A DNA stretch of 64,000 nt from the NCBI GenBank assembly GCA_914767715.1, contig OU612071.1:7485493-7549492 (forward strand). Reading direction: 5' to 3'. Positions 26,191-35,653 of this stretch are shown here, piece by piece. Both the position numbers and the translations under genes were made by a program. Position 1 is the stretch's first letter. Each line of letters opens with the position of its first letter. Origin of the DNA: Membranipora membranacea (Eukaryota > Bryozoa > Gymnolaemata > Cheilostomatida > Membraniporidae). The notes beneath the pieces are model-generated. The model did no database searches, was not told the DNA's origin, and saw nothing but the letters and a program-made list of their open reading frames with translations.

Positions 26191-27919
26191 CCCCATATAA
26201 TTATAAGTCCACAGTCATGTTGTTAATTGTTTTTTTTTGTGGGTTTTCCGGGTCTGAGGATATTATTACTCTATTGCAAATCAAACTTAAAGGTTATATT
26301 TTCTCTGTATTATTTTCTGTTAAATGGAATTTTTATCATTGCTTTATGCAAATTAGCAAAAATAAACACTTCTTTTTGGGGCATGGCGAAATGACAAGAT
26401 TGAGATATGGCGCATGTGTTTAGATCAATTGCCATTCCCTGCTAAGCGACCAGTGCTGCAGGCAAATAACTTTAGAATTACGCTGCACAAATAGGGTCGC
26501 AATGACGGGAAGGAGTGAAATTGGGACATGCAAGTGCATGACCTTGCCCAATGCCCTCAAGTTGTGTATGACAAATTTTGTTTATTAACTAGTGTTTAAC
26601 CAATGAGAACTCAAAATGTTTTTCATTCTCTAGGAACCTTGTGCCAAGGCTCCAAATCATAAATATGATAGAATGGGCAAATTTAATTCTAACATCCTTC
26701 TACATCCATTGTAGACATGCATGAACTGATCCGAAAAATTCAGATTATTTGGTTTTGCCAAATTTAAATTTTTTGGTTGAGCAGGGCCAGCAACCATTTT
26801 AACATTATTCGCAACGACTGACACAAGCGAACAAGCAATATGAAACTAGATGTGAAATAATTTAAATTAAATTACACAGCTCAATATGTTATTGGCATTG
26901 ATATAGAATACTATATCTGACTCTTTCCCTTGAAGTTAAACAAGGTTGTTTTTAAGCTCCACTTCTTGATTACACAAAGAGACCAGGGTCAAAGGAATAA
27001 CATTTATCTTCTGAGATTACTTCGTCTTGGTTTTCGAAAACTTGTTATGCCGGATAATCCAATATGGTAAATCTAGATAACTCCACAATGTGGCCTGATT
27101 TTAGCTGTCTCCACTATGTCGATAAGGGAATCATATTGCGTACAGGGACTTTTCATTATACCCACACCATTTGAGATTCACCGGAAGAAAAAATTAAAAT
27201 GGTGATACAAAAGGTGGATTTTGAAATGACATAATATAGATGATCTGAGTCTGAGAATACCACTAGATTATAACCAGCACAAAATCTATCGTGATGATGA
27301 GGCACTTTACTGAGGTTTGTACTGAGAACATCATACACCACTATACAACATAAATATATACATGTATACATGTATACATGTTCTTCATAAAGGTAGCGCT
27401 ATATAGCTCCTCACAGGTGAAAATATGTCATTTATGATTTTCCAGCAATGGACATCACTTTTAATTTGTTCATACTCGCGTCTTGCATCAACCAAAAACT
27501 GCTTTTTAATCTGTTTGACTTCATATCAACAACCTTTCTGTAACAGTGACAGCAACAGCCAGATTTGCTAGTATAGAAGTTTATGTATATGGGAGGCAAG
27601 TTTTTGAGGTAGAGGGGAATAAAATTTAAACTTAATTAATTTAATTATTGTTTTGATAATACACACTCATGTCATATGTTTTTAGTTAAAAGTAGGTACA
27701 AAATATCACAGTTAATTCTCATTTGAAATTCCAATAATTCTAAATGCTATAGGCGCATGCTATACTTTGATATTGTGCTTTGAAGTTATTTCAAAGGTCA
27801 TAAATTATTTATTCTCACTCAACAAATGTATATTTGTGCTTCAACAAAAATCAATCATCATCAAAGTGAGTTAGCTAGTCATTAGTAGACTGCAAAGTTC
27901 AAGCACTTGTGTGGGCAGT
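26191..27919. other. intergenic left flank of the Polinton
   Basis: No supported gene. A short ACATGTAT tandem repeat lies at about 27357-27380. The last six bases before the element (27920-27925) are its target-site duplication. Confidence 0.5.
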
Positions 27920-27925
27920 GAGGAC
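27920..27925. repeat. target-site duplication, left copy (GAGGAC)
   Basis: Exact 6-bp match to 45654-45659, directly abutting the terminal repeat. This is the length expected for Polinton integrase. Confidence 0.95.
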
Positions 27926-28048
27926 AGTAGTAAAAGTGGGAGCAGGTCGTTAGCCCGAACCCATTGAAACGAATGAGCGACTCGATCCCTTTTGTAACGT
28001 TCCTGGTGGAACGACTACTCATATTGTATGGGAGTTGTCAATTTCTAC
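27926..28048 (+). repeat. Polinton left terminal inverted repeat
   Basis: 123 bp, identical to the complement of 45531-45653; after one mismatch the similarity continues to about 28055. It contains a small perfect hairpin, CGTTCC-TGGT-GGAACG, at 27998-28013. In Polintons the termini serve integrase binding and are the presumed origins for protein-primed replication. Confidence 0.95.
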
Positions 28049-28055
28049 TCTATCA

Positions 28056-28432
28056 TTTTGTATGGTGAGGATGGAAGTTTGTTTATGTAATTCTTTTTAT
28101 GTATATTTATTCATGATAAATGAGATGCTTGTGAGGGTAATGTGATTGATCACATTCACTGTTAGCTAGTGTTGTTGTAAATATTAATGAATTGAGTGTC
28201 AGTTTGTTTGTGAGGATAAATGTTCATTGGTACAGGGTAGAATGATAAATTGATATACAAAATGAGCAGCTGTATATATATGTTCATTGAAGTGTTAAAA
28301 CAATTTCAATAAAAATCTGAGGACAATGCGGCAAAGACAAGGTTTTGAAATGAGATACATGCATAAAATCACATAAAATAACACGGGAATAAATGAATGC
28401 AAAGTTGACAGATTAGGCATCTGACATAGCCC
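28056..28432. other. Polinton left subterminal noncoding region
   Basis: AT-rich, with no frame that I can support. It lies between the terminal repeat and the first small gene and may hold promoter or replication-control sequence; nothing specific is recognisable. Confidence 0.5.
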
Positions 28433-28702
28433 ATGGAACAGATTGTACTAGTTTACATGTTACTGGTAGCAGGTGCAAGCATTCCTGATCTGACAAAATT
28501 GGCAACGCAATTTGTGAGTGCTCCCGTAGGCAGCAGGGTAACAACGCCAGACTCATGCTATGACTTTGATGAGCATAAAGCTGATGAACATAACTTTGAC
28601 ACCCACCATTCCAACGCAAATTACGCTGCCCTGGATAAAAACAACAAAAAAGTAGAAAAACAGATAAAAAAATTAACAAAAAAAAGAAGAAAAAATGATT
28701 AG
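28433..28702 (+). CDS. small hypothetical Polinton protein (89 aa), lysine-rich tail
   Basis: A single frame with an ATG start. The N-terminus is hydrophobic (residues 2-20, which could be a signal peptide or membrane anchor). The middle is rich in His, Asp and Asn, and the last 22 residues are strongly basic. It stops 14 bp from the stop of the oppositely oriented 28717-29332 gene, a compact convergent arrangement that supports both being real. I recognise no family. The opposite strand is also open over this stretch, so chance cannot be excluded. Confidence 0.4.
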   Translation: MEQIVLVYMLLVAGASIPDLTKLATQFVSAPVGSRVTTPDSCYDFDEHKADEHNFDTHHSNANYAALDKNNKKVEKQIKKLTKKRRKND

Positions 28703-28716
28703 TTATCAATTAAAGA

Positions 28717-29332
28717 TTACAGACTGTCTTTAATTGCCATTCGTCGTAGTTTTTGTCTCATATTTCTATCTAACTCTGCCTCTGCTGCTGCCAATTCCCT
28801 GAGTGTCGCTCTTGTTTTACGCACCAGATCCGATCTCATAATTTTGAATTGATGTTGCAACCTCTTTACATCTACAACACAGAAGTTTGAGTTCACGTAT
28901 TAATGACAATTGCCTTCAGGAATGTAATGAAAGTATCACTACCTTCAGAAAACATCGATGGTTAGTGTACTGAATGTATGTACTTACGTTTGGCATCCAT
29001 TATTGGCAGTCTACTCTCACATGTCGGACAGTGAAAACTTTCAGCAGCAAATATTTCTTTTAATTCATCTGAAGTCTTTGCCGTCTGTCTCGTGAGGCAC
29101 AGCTCCTCACCATTAGGAAACATTTCTTTGGCGCATTCTGTACAGGAACGAGTCTGCAACAAAAAACCCATGACTAGTTACCAAGCCAACATAGTATTCT
29201 GAGCAATGGAAATTCACATAAGCAATTTGTCAAGTCATATACAACAAAGGTAAAAAAATTGAAACATAAAAAATATTATAATTATAGTAGGAAAAATAAA
29301 GCAAAGTACATGTGTATACTCACATGTTCCAT
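28717..29332 (-). CDS. small zinc-ribbon-like protein, three exons (109 aa)
   Basis: Exons on the minus strand: 29332-29324 (only three codons, MEH), 29153-28988 and 28871-28717. The introns have GTGAGT...GCAG and GTAAGT...GTAG ends, and frame is kept across both joins. The middle exon carries two CxxC pairs (CTEC and CPTC) plus a further Cys, suggesting one zinc-ribbon. The last exon encodes a highly charged Arg/Lys/Glu helix likely to form a coiled coil. A single-exon reading would start at 29171, but its first residues are the polypyrimidine tract of the acceptor. It may bind nucleic acid; function unknown. Confidence 0.6.
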
Positions 29333-29396
29333 AGTGATAAAAGTGTCCTATAATAGATCAAACAAATAGTCACTTTGGTAGTGTGTAAGTCCGTCT

Positions 29397-29414
29397 GTGT
29401 GTGTGTGTGTGTGT
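29397..29414. repeat. (GT)n microsatellite
   Basis: A run of GT dinucleotides in the short region between the divergent genes at 29332 (minus) and 29525 (plus), which should contain both promoters. Confidence 0.8.
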
Positions 29415-29524
29415 GCGTCCGTGAGTGAATTTGGTAAGCAGGCAAGCACTTAAATACCAGTGAACCAAGTGGTTATATATTACTCGGAAGATAGCTATTC
29501 ATATTAGTGTTTCCTAGGCAACCT

Positions 29525-30055
29525 ATGATGGAACGGTTAGAAGAGACAAGTGATTATATTAACCTGTTGAAACATCTGAGTTCACCCATCAATGCAAGGC
29601 AATATTTGCTAAGCAATCTTGCAGGCAAATGTTATCCTCTATCTGTGACATTGATGGATGACAAATCCAGCACGCTGTACATGATTCAACAAAATGTGGA
29701 AGAATTGTATGTAAATGATATTGAATTGATATCAAGAAAAATCTTATCTGCCAGCCAAACTTCACAGACCTATGCCTCCCTCTGTGAAGAAATCTTATCT
29801 TCTTCCACAAACAGCAAGAAGTTGCTGTTTCATTCTATCACATTATTGACTATTCTACAAAAGGTATTTTTGTCATTGGGCAAAAATGAAGTGAGGAGTA
29901 TAATAAGCACCCAATCAATAAACAGTTTTTGCAGAACTTTAAATAAAGCTATCGTTCGCATGAGATTTCAGACAGTGACACTGCAGATACTTTATGTATT
30001 GGTTACTTTGCTGTTATTTAGCATAATCAGTCTATGGCTACAACATAATGGATAA
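29525..30055 (+). CDS. hypothetical Polinton protein with C-terminal membrane anchor (176 aa)
   Basis: The frame is open from a GTG at 29507, but the first ATG is 29525 (a tandem ATGATG), chosen as start. The body is helical and mixed-charge. The last 25 residues form a single hydrophobic segment (TLQILYVLVTLLLFSIISLW), so it would be a tail-anchored protein. It is first in a tight run of four plus-strand genes leading into the packaging ATPase, and its stop overlaps the next gene by 8 bp. No family recognised. It may act at a membrane during virion assembly or exit; that is a guess from context. Confidence 0.6.
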   Translation: MMERLEETSDYINLLKHLSSPINARQYLLSNLAGKCYPLSVTLMDDKSSTLYMIQQNVEELYVNDIELISRKILSASQTSQTYASLCEEILSSSTNSKKLLFHSITLLTILQKVFLSLGKNEVRSIISTQSINSFCRTLNKAIVRMRFQTVTLQILYVLVTLLLFSIISLWLQHNG

Positions 30056-30386
30056 AACAGATACATCTATGGCTGCTACTTTGTGGGAATTAATCTCCCT
30101 TCAGGTCAGCAAAAATTGTCAAGGCTGTAATTCTAAAGGCTATACAGACTTCTCTCATCATGACTGTCAACTTATAAATCAATACATGTATCTTTTGCAC
30201 ACTGACAAATTACGTCACCATTTTGATATTTGGTATGAAATCGCAATGCAGATGATTCCATCAGGACTTCATAGACCTGTGACAAGATATTTAATAAAGG
30301 CAAAGAAAGAGACTTTGTTCAGTCAGATCGTGGTACTGCTACCAGACGCACCCTATACTGTGACATTACCCCCTCATTTACGTTAG
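30048..30386 (+). CDS. hypothetical Polinton protein with CxGC...SH...C motif (112 aa)
   Basis: It starts at ATG 30048 inside the end of the preceding gene and ends 6 bp before the next. Near residues 24-40 it has CQGC followed by SHHDC, a candidate single zinc site. The same spacing style (CFGC...SH...C) opens the nine-exon protein at 32483. The remainder is helical without membrane segments. Family unknown; the gene order ties it to the ATPase and membrane-protein cluster. Confidence 0.55.
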   Translation: MDKTDTSMAATLWELISLQVSKNCQGCNSKGYTDFSHHDCQLINQYMYLLHTDKLRHHFDIWYEIAMQMIPSGLHRPVTRYLIKAKKETLFSQIVVLLPDAPYTVTLPPHLR

Positions 30387-30392
30387 TTTACC

Positions 30393-30593
30393 ATGCCTGT
30401 GTCTGATATCACAACCAGACAGTTTTTATCACAATACCGTGCACTTCTCACAATTATCCTGATTACCATAGCCACCATATGTTCGCTGTGTGCAGCGTTT
30501 TTTCAACAAGAGAAAGGAGAGCTTCATTCTATCATAAAACTCCTCGGTGAAAACTTTGAATCCACTACAAAGTCAACAAACTCTACACTCTAG
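30393..30593 (+). CDS. small single-pass membrane protein (66 aa)
   Basis: ATG at 30393, TAG at 30591-30593. One hydrophobic segment of about 20 residues (LLTIILITIATICSLCAAFF) spans positions 17-37, followed by a charged tail. The ATG of the ATPase starts one base after its stop. Such tight packing is unusual for a eukaryotic locus and typical of viral polycistrons. No family recognised. Confidence 0.5.
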   Translation: MPVSDITTRQFLSQYRALLTIILITIATICSLCAAFFQQEKGELHSIIKLLGENFESTTKSTNSTL

Positions 30594-30594
30594 T

Positions 30595-32009
30595 ATGGCT
30601 TCAAATCTTAAGACGACAGAATTTCAACTTGAGGCGCCGTTCACATCTATAATCTCAGGTAAGAATTTTATCTAGTTGTTTTTTGACCTTAAGCATGGTT
30701 ATATGTGCCTCATATCCATAGCGGAGGTGAGCCTTCATGAAACTTCATGTTGGGATTTATGACAGCGAATTTGCCGAGCAAACAACCAAGGCTATTTGTA
30801 ATTGACGTCAAAGGGTGGTGCTGAATGACTAACTAATCTCCTTAATGCGTTCAAAATTAGAGCAGAAGCGGAACTTTTGCGGGTAAAAACTCCCATATTA
30901 TCGGAACTTTTGCGGGTAAAAACTCTCATAAAATATGAAATTTATTGAGCATTTCATTACCGCAATCCTTCCCTTAATTTTCAACACACCCAGTACTTGG
31001 AGGTACAGTTATCATGTGATGGTTAGCTTGCATAACAGTAATTACATCTGTGTCTGCAGAAATTTAATGAGCATTTCATCACCAAAATCCTTCCCTTAAT
31101 TTTCAACACTTCCAGTACTTGGAGGTGCAGTTATCATGTGATGGTTAGCTTGCATAACAGTAATTACATCTGTGTGTGCAGAAATTTAATGAGCATTTCA
31201 TCACCTAAATCCTTCCCTTAATTTTCATCACTTCCACTACTTGGAGGTGCAGTTATCATGTGATGATTAGCTCGCATAACAGTAATTAATCATCTGTGGC
31301 TGCAAACTTGAAACAAACACTTAAGAGGTCATAGTGAAATGATGAGCAATATTCGATGTATGTGTGTAGATGAGAGAATTTTAGTCACAATCTCTGACCT
31401 GCTGACTGTTTATGCTGTCTGTTTCTAGGGCCAACATCAAGTGGTAAATCTACCCTACTAAGGGAGATTATTTCCAATGCTGACAAAATCTTTGTTCCAC
31501 CGCCTGTGGAAATAATTATCTGTTACTCAATCTACCAACCACTTTACAACTCTTATGATGCCTCGGTGCCAATAAAATTTATAGAAGGGCTAGCAACAAT
31601 GGAATCATTACCTAAAGATCGACAGCATAGACTTCTAGTCATTGATGATTTAATGGAGGAAGTCTCCAGCTCTAAGGATATTGCTGACTTTTATACAAAA
31701 TTTAGTCATCATTATAATTATAGTATAATAACACTGACACAAAATCTATTTTGTAAAGGACCATTTTTTCGTACGATTAGTTTGAACTCACACCATTTCT
31801 GGTTGGTGAAATCTGTGAGAGACATTTCAGTAATCAAAACAATTGGCAGACAAATGGGTAAGGAAAAACTTGTGATAGAAGCTTATTTGGATGCAGTGAA
31901 AGATCGCTATGGTTATCTGTTTTTGAATTGCTCCCCGGGTTGTGATGAAAAAGCTCGTGTGCGAGCTAAGATTTTTGAAAATCCAAGCGTTGTCTATTTA
32001 GCAAAGTGA
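30595..32009 (+). CDS. ATP: FtsK/HerA-type genome-packaging ATPase, two exons (214 aa)
   Basis: Exons are 30595-30658 and 31429-32009, joined in phase 1 with GTAAG and CTAG ends. The join falls just before the Walker A loop (GPTSSGKST); Walker B is LLVIDDLM, and a polar TLTQN lies about 40 residues on, as in the A32-like packaging ATPases of adeno-like and NCLDV viruses. It would drive DNA into preformed capsids. At 214 aa it is near the usual Polinton size. The 770-bp intron contains two tandem repeat arrays. A polyadenylation signal AATAAA lies at 32091-32096. Confidence 0.88.
30869..30929. repeat. two-copy tandem repeat, period 33 bp, in ATPase intron
   Basis: CGGAACTTTTGCGGGTAAAA occurs at 30869 and again at 30902, directly upstream of the 122-bp array. 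Confidence 0.85.
30937..31303. repeat. three-copy tandem array, period 122 bp, in ATPase intron
   Basis: Copies start at 30937, 31059 and 31181, each with GAAATTTA.TGAGCATTTCAT, then CCTTCCCTTAATTTTCA and GTTATCATGTGATG.TTAGC. The copies are more than 90 percent alike. The array fills about half of the only ATPase intron and is noncoding. It could be a local expansion or a cis-acting element such as an enhancer or replication element. Confidence 0.9.
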
Positions 32010-32090
32010 TATTTTTTTCTAAAGAACTGATGTTTCCACAAGGGTTAAACAGCACTCATCAATTAATTTTTCAAAGTCTAAGTGGTAGTC

Positions 32091-32096
32091 AATAAA
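32091..32096 (+). terminator. polyadenylation signal AATAAA for ATPase transcript
   Basis: A canonical hexamer 82 bp after the ATPase stop and before the next promoter. Confidence 0.5.
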
Positions 32097-32251
32097 TTAT
32101 CTCAGAACACAGAAATATCTTAGTCATGGGTTGTTGAACACAGTAATCATTGGAGCTACAGGCAAACATTAATATTTTTTCATGCAACAGAAAAGTAACC
32201 CTCCCTCTAAGACACCTCTAAGCTGTGTAGATTTTAGGCTGGAAACCAAGG

Positions 32252-32259
32252 TATAAAAG
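32252..32259 (+). promoter_or_regulatory. TATA box (TATAAAAG) of the nine-exon gene
   Basis: A canonical TATAAAAG about 30 bp before a probable transcription start near 32280. A noncoding first exon then ends at 32369 with a GTAAGT donor, and the ATG lies just after the next acceptor at 32483. This is the best-defined promoter in the element. Confidence 0.65.
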
Positions 32260-32482
32260 CTCAGCGCTGGAATAGCCAACACATTCTTCCAGTTTAGTTT
32301 GAATTCACTAAGCTCACAAGAAGCCACCACTCTTCTTTAGCAGATTTGATCTTCCTTCAAATATTAATCGTAAGTTTGTTTTAAATGTTTTCACATACAA
32401 TGATCTTTGTTTTTTTCATTTTTATTTTTTTACTTTTGTTTTGAAATTCTTTTTTAATCTTTTTAATTTTTTTATATTATAG

Positions 32483-35400
32483 ATGCTAGACACTTGTTTT
32501 GGATGTCAATATGACAAACCCGGGCAAAGATCCCATATGGGAGATGGTGGTTGTCTGTCAACAGACATGAGGACCAACATTCATGTAAGAATGCAGACTT
32601 TACTGGTTAAGTTTCATTGTAGTGTGTTTTTTGTAAATTGCCCAAGATTTTTTTTTTCAGTTTTTTTTAGCGAAGATTAGGTCCACCCTGAGGGCGTGTC
32701 GAAAACGCTCATCTTTTAACTCATTATTTTCTTTTTGTAACCATCTGTGTTTGGGGTGTACCTCATTCAATAATCGTTGTAGAGACTAAATTTCAATGAT
32801 GCGTGAACAGAGTATTGATTCATATTTGGTTTAAAAAATTTTTTTTTTGCAATAAACAGTTTTAAATTGATAATGTTGTATTTTTGCATAAACAGCTGCA
32901 TTTCAGTTTTAAGCAAACCATTCATTTTTCATTTTGTTTCATTTTAGATGCCCAAGAGAATTGGAGGTGATGCGATGAGCTCCTATGCCAAACGTATGTT
33001 TCTTGACGATGAAGCTAAGGAGGTTAAATTGTCTGATGGTGCATATGATGATGAAATGGTAAGTAACTTTCATGAATTATTGCCTGATGCATAATTTGAT
33101 GTGCGGGATTAAATGGAGTGAAGTACATGTTATTGTAATTACTGTTACCATTGCTAGGCAACCTAGCATTGAATTGACTTGTATTGAATTGATAACTCCA
33201 ATCTTGTTTGGTTTCAGGAAGAATTTGAGAATGAATTTCAGATACAGTCCCCAAAAAAAAGACCAGCTTCAAGTAAAGGGAAGTCCCCGGCAAAGAAACT
33301 AAAAAGAGTGAGTTATTAGAGTCTGTTTTTAATTCAATTCACATATTATAATGTACTACTTTTTACAGCGTTATAATGCATAGTAACTACACATCTTATG
33401 TCAAAGTTTGATTGATGAGAAAGTCAGGTGAATAATGACCTGGCTGTTATTTCAAAGCAACACTCTGAAAATAGCTTGTTTCTCTTTTTGAAAGATTAAT
33501 GTGTAATGAGCATGGAATTATTCATTTCAGCTTGATAATGAAGTTGACGACGAACCTATTGTCCTATCGTCGGAAGACGACGAAAAAAGAGATGAGTTAC
33601 ATGCTTCCCACTCCAAGAAGCGCAAAGCTTATCAGCGGGTAAGCACATTTTACTTTAGATTATCAAAGTATCAAACTGTCATTCATGAGTGACTTTCATT
33701 GATGCATATTTATCTCCGACAAAGTCCAATGTGTATACCATCGTACCTAAGTGTGCTTGTTGTCCGCATTGCGTTGGACTTATTTTAAAAAATATTTTTT
33801 ATAGATGTTCAGCGATAGTGAGGAGGAGAATGTTGATGGTAATGGTGATATGCTTGATGCACCGATTCCAAAACGAAAGAAAAAAACCATCCAACCATCC
33901 AAAAAGGTGACTCACGTTTCTTAACTTGCATTCCCAAATTATAAATGATACCATGCATCTAGTTTGGTGGTGTATCAAATCATTTTATCAGATTCCATCT
34001 CTCAACCCAAGGTATATCTGTGATCAATACATCCCTGTTTGAATTCATAATAATATACTCTCAAATAATTAAATAATTTTCTGATTATGATCATTTTAGA
34101 ACATGACGAAGCGGAGTTTAATTAAGCTCCCACTACCAAAAGTGGATGATGATGGAGAACTCCCTGACTTAGATGACGAAGAGCCGTCTACTTCGTCAGT
34201 TGTGAGGGAGTTCAAGCAACAACGTGCAAAGAATTCCCAAAAGCCTAGCACCCCAGAGCCAACACCTCCACCACCACAACAAAGGCCCCTACTTCTACCA
34301 CCAACTCCTCCAACAACTCAATTTCCTGGACTAGTGGTTTTCCCTGTGAAGGTGGAGGCCTTTGATATTGATGACGTCGAACTAAACGTATGTTTTCCAT
34401 TTATTGATTCTTCTTATCCTTCTCATGACAAACTCTCCACATTCATATTATATGTTTATCATAATTAGAGTATTAGCATAATCCTTAAAAATGGAATTCA
34501 TATACATGTAAATTGCACATTATAAATAGAGTATAACGACAATTCCTTAAATATAACTTATATATTTACGATTATAGGAGGATGGTGACGTCTGGCACAA
34601 GTCGGACACACTCAGAAGACCATTGAGCATCACTGCTCTTCACCAACTGTCGGAAGGATGTAAGTTTTATAAGTTGTTTCTTCTCTGAACTGACTTTGCA
34701 AAAAAAGGACAACTGTAAAAATGGTTAACTATTGGTATTGTGTTTAGTTTTGGGAGTTATATGTCTTTGCAAGGATAGGACAACTACTAAATATTTAAAC
34801 ACTGTTATTGGACTTACACTGCACTACATTGAGAATAGAATAAGTGACAAATGCTTCAGGTATTTTTGCAGTGGTGTCATTTCAAAGTATTGACAGCTGT
34901 TGTATGATGTGTCGTTTTACTATTGTCAAAATGTCATTATTTTTCTGTTGTTTTTGCAGTTATTAGCCCAAGGTACCAATACGGAACAAAAACAATCCGC
35001 GGGTATCAGGTTTCACCGGCAGTATCTTCGCCGTTGGCACGGGCGCTTGCTGCAATAGAGAGCAAGTATGAGAAATGTTTTATGGGTACCAAGGTCAATA
35101 AACGTTTCAGAAGTCAGTATGCTCGTCTCAGGATAAGAGGAACACCAGAGAATACTGATACAGTGTGAGTAATAGTCTTCTTCTCTTCATTACCTATATA
35201 CAGCTTTGATTTGCCAGTTGGCTTCGTAGTGTAGATTATAAAGTGACTCATTGTCATTTCTATCACATTTGCATGTAAAACCTTCACAAATCGATAAGTA
35301 ATCCCCGAGTTTTTTTGTTGATTAGATTATACAACTGTCAGCAGACACTCACACTCGAGGATGCATTGGAGCTAGGAGCAGCGTGCAAAGGAAACCAAAC

Positions 35401-35563
35401 ACGTGTATCATATGTTGTCCAGCTCGGACTGGCAACAATTGGAGAGGCAGTTAACATCATGCCAAAAATCAATATAGCAAGATTGGAGGAGATACTCCCC
35501 ACAAGGTCAGGAAATCTTCCTAATCCCGTGGCAGACGGGTCTTTTGACTATCTGTCTTTATAG
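32483..35563 (+). CDS. nine-coding-exon Polinton protein of unknown function, acidic/basic and proline-rich (441 aa)
   Basis: Coding exons: 32483-32584, 32948-33058, 33218-33307, 33531-33638, 33805-33906, 34100-34387, 34578-34659, 34960-35164, 35326-35563. All joins are GT-AG and keep frame. Order: an N-terminal CFGC...SH...C zinc-like motif (residues 5-24), a long stretch of alternating acidic runs and Lys/Arg clusters resembling nuclear localisation signals (such as PKRKKK), a Pro-rich linker, then a folded-looking C-terminal region from exon 8. The charge pattern suggests a nuclear DNA- or chromatin-associated protein; that is inference. A noncoding exon (to 32369) precedes it. Family not recognised. 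Its stop is only about 90 bp before the polymerase start. Confidence 0.7.
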
Positions 35564-35653
35564 TTATATTAGTTATTAGTTATATTTTCAACTTGTTTTT
35601 CTTCCTACTACTACACTCATTTAATCTGTTTGGAAAGCAATAACACTTTATCA

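Noticed and set aside
29589-29810. Minus-strand frame opposite the 176-aa gene
   Set aside because: Antisense shadow with no independent support.
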